Part shown: in pieces, positions 62,533-64,000 of the stretch
How positions within the stretch are numbered: the stretch's first letter is position 1
Layout: each line of letters starts with the position of its first letter
NCBI RefSeq assembly: GCF_018380615.1
Contig: NZ_JAGYVZ010000003.1
Coordinates: 248,001 to 312,000, forward strand
DNA from: Flavobacterium psychroterrae
GTDB lineage: Bacteria > Bacteroidota > Bacteroidia > Flavobacteriales > Flavobacteriaceae
Direction of reading: 5' to 3'
DNA: 64,000 bases
The notes under the pieces: model-generated
What the model saw: only the letters and a program-made list of their open reading frames with translations
Databases searched by the model: none
Told to the model about the DNA's origin: nothing
Program-made: the position numbers and the translations under genes

Positions 62533-63702
62533 TTAGATAATTACATTTTCATCAGCGTGGTGATGATCATGTTCCTGAACCGCCATACCTATAAACAATG
62601 ATGATAACATTGTGAAAATGAACGCCTGTAAAAATGCAACTAAAACTTCGATAACCGAAATAAATAATGTTAATCCCATAGAGATTGGCAAATCTGCAGC
62701 TAAATTTTTACCTACAAAGATCATTGCGATCAAACTCATAATTACTACGTGACCTGCAGTAATATTTGCATACAAACGAATTAATAATGCAAATGGTTTT
62801 GTTAATGTTCCTAAGATTTCAATTGGAGCTAAAATAATTTTCATTGGTACAGGAACTCCCGGCATCCAGAAAATGTGTCCCCAATATTCTTTGTTCGCAC
62901 TAAACTGAGTGATGATAAAAGTAAATGCAGCCAGACAAACTGTGATTGCAATATTTCCTGTAACATTAATTCCTAGTGGAGTCATACCTAATAAGTTTAA
63001 CAACCAAATAAAGAAAAATACGGTTAATAAGTAACCCATATATTTTCTGTATTTTTTTTCACCAATGTTAGGAATAGCGATTTCATCTCTGATAAAAATA
63101 ATAAGCGGCTCTAAAACTCTTCCAAATCCTGTTGGGATTGGTCCTTTTTTATATGATTTTGCTAATCCGGTAAACATTAAAAATAATAGAACTGAAACAA
63201 AAAGCATTGATACAACATTTTTTGTAATAGAAAAATCTAATGGCTTAACATTTTCAGGATGTCCGTGCTCATTAAAAGTAATGGTTCCGGCAGCATCTGT
63301 TTTGTAAATTTTACCGTGAACTAATTTGTAGAAGTTTCCATCAACTGCTGCAACTTCTTCACCGTGGTGTAATTTTGAAGATGAGAAAATTTTCAAACCT
63401 CCATCAATAAGGATAACGGGTAATGGGAAACCATAATGTTTATTTTCCTTTTCATCTGAAAAGAAAACAAAATCATGGGAATCTTGTAAGTGATGATCAA
63501 TAAAGGCATCCACTTTTGCTTTTGGATCAAGAGCTTCATGCTCTCCCTCCAAAGGTGCGTTATGCGAAATTACTTTCTCTTCATGAGCGGTCTCGATCTG
63601 TACGTGCGTTGAGTCATTCTCTGAATTTGCAAAACTCATAACTGGAGAACAAGCTACTAAAGCTGCAAGAATAAATTTGAGCGGTTTGTTGGAAATCACC
63701 AT
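62533..63702 (-). CDS. atpB: ATP synthase subunit a with N-terminal extension
   Basis: 389 residues, about 120 longer than typical. Residues 1-25 look like a signal peptide (FILAALVACSPVMSFA), followed by a periplasmic acidic/His-containing stretch to about residue 140 before the conserved membrane part. Conserved AtpB elements: ITAGHVVIMSLIAMIF, LIRLYANI with the essential Arg, and FLQAFIFTMLSSLFIGMA. The C-terminus is His-rich (QEHDHHHADE). Such long exported N-termini are seen in other Bacteroidetes AtpB proteins. First gene after the promoter at 63746-63775. Confidence 0.95.
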   Translation of the reverse strand: MVISNKPLKFILAALVACSPVMSFANSENDSTHVQIETAHEEKVISHNAPLEGEHEALDPKAKVDAFIDHHLQDSHDFVFFSDEKENKHYGFPLPVILIDGGLKIFSSSKLHHGEEVAAVDGNFYKLVHGKIYKTDAAGTITFNEHGHPENVKPLDFSITKNVVSMLFVSVLLFLMFTGLAKSYKKGPIPTGFGRVLEPLIIFIRDEIAIPNIGEKKYRKYMGYLLTVFFFIWLLNLLGMTPLGINVTGNIAITVCLAAFTFIITQFSANKEYWGHIFWMPGVPVPMKIILAPIEILGTLTKPFALLIRLYANITAGHVVIMSLIAMIFVGKNLAADLPISMGLTLFISVIEVLVAFLQAFIFTMLSSLFIGMAVQEHDHHHADENVII

Positions 63703-63745
63703 ATCTGTTAAAAATCTTATTTTTTTACGTTTCTAAAATTTGGTG

Positions 63746-63775
63746 CAAAGGTACATTTTTTATTAATATTCAAAA
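63746..63775 (-). promoter_or_regulatory. atp operon promoter
   Basis: On the minus strand TTTTG (63775-63771), 17 bases, TACCTTTG (63753-63746): both elements of the Bacteroidetes promoter at standard spacing, about 44 bases ahead of the atpB ATG. Confidence 0.8.
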
Positions 63776-63821
63776 GGATATGAAAAATTATTTTTGAACC
63801 TTGTTTTACAGAATCGTTATT

Positions 63822-64000
63822 TTAATGCTTTTCATTTAGTAATCGGACAGTTAAAAGCGTCTCAAATAACAAAAATAAAATAAATGTTACAAAAAAATTG
63901 ATTTTTTCAACCATGACCTCTGCGTTATGATTTTCTAAAATCGGTCTCAAAATTAAATATCCTATTAACATTTGAGTAAAAGTTCCAAATAAAAAAGCCA
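63822..64000 (-). CDS. C-terminal part of a small membrane protein (5' end outside window)
   Basis: The last 59 residues are visible and end with ETLLTVRLLNEKH. Two hydrophobic segments (LFGTFTQMLIGYLILRPIL and NFFVTFILFLLFETLL). Position directly before atpB fits the small membrane protein (DUF6168-type, by recollection) or AtpI-like gene found there in Flavobacterium. Family assignment is uncertain because the start is missing. Confidence 0.65.
   Translation of the reverse strand, partial: AFLFGTFTQMLIGYLILRPILENHNAEVMVEKINFFVTFILFLLFETLLTVRLLNEKH

Overview
This is AT-rich chromosomal DNA from a member of the Bacteroidota, almost certainly a Flavobacterium close to F. johnsoniae. The evidence is: TAnnTTTG-type promoter boxes, an ATP synthase operon without beta and epsilon genes, an RbfA-permease pair, DUF4292 and EnvC-like neighbours typical of the genus, and an aromatic ammonia-lyase whose sequence I recognise as that of the tyrosine ammonia-lyase of F. 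johnsoniae with few substitutions. No ribosomal RNA, tRNA, prophage, transposase or CRISPR array was seen.

Layout. (1) 1-8.9 kb, sugar use: a cut-off GH51 arabinofuranosidase, a Nudix-fold regulator with a decayed Nudix box, and a Leloir galactose operon (galM-galK-galT-Na+/sugar symporter) read away from a divergent GntR/LacI-type regulator, with a palindromic operator candidate between them. (2) 8.9-9.3 kb, an intergenic region carrying a striking nested perfect palindrome. (3) 9.9-45.9 kb, a large flexirubin pigment cluster. It holds tyrosine ammonia-lyase and a PaaK-like ligase (starter unit), four beta-ketoacyl synthases including DarB, two cysteine-less ketosynthase relatives, two ACPs, FabG, three hotdog dehydratase-like proteins, DarA, two CrtI-like flavoproteins, a halogenase-like flavoprotein, two unrelated acyltransferase candidates (BtrH-like and C45/AAT-like), LpxL-like and PlsC-like acyltransferases, an ABC exporter, an MMPL protein, a LolA/LolB-like pair, an outer-membrane barrel, a glycosyltransferase and a polysaccharide deacetylase. 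Many genes overlap or touch, so they are probably co-transcribed in a few long units, interrupted by inverted-repeat intergenic segments and one two-gene insertion of unknown function. (4) 46-58 kb, housekeeping and envelope genes: dusB, a MATE exporter, rbfA with a LolC/E-type permease, an EnvC-like factor, DUF4292 lipoprotein, TPR protein, nucleotidyltransferase, dut, flippase, GNAT. (5) 57.9-58.6 kb, a gene-free stretch with 90-bp tandem repeats, stem-loops, a promoter-like box and a strong terminator in the same direction, which I propose is an undescribed structured RNA. (6) 58.6-64 kb, the ATP synthase operon atpB-E-F-H-A-G on the minus strand with a clear promoter, preceded by the end of a small membrane protein.

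How the parts work together: flexirubin is an aryl polyene carboxylic acid esterified to a 2,5-dialkylresorcinol. TAL makes 4-coumarate, the ligase and ACPs load it, the KS/FabG/dehydratase set extends the polyene, DarB and DarA make the resorcinol, and tailoring and transport genes finish it and move it to the outer membrane. The step that forms the ester bond has no obvious textbook enzyme; the two acyltransferase-fold proteins here are the best candidates.
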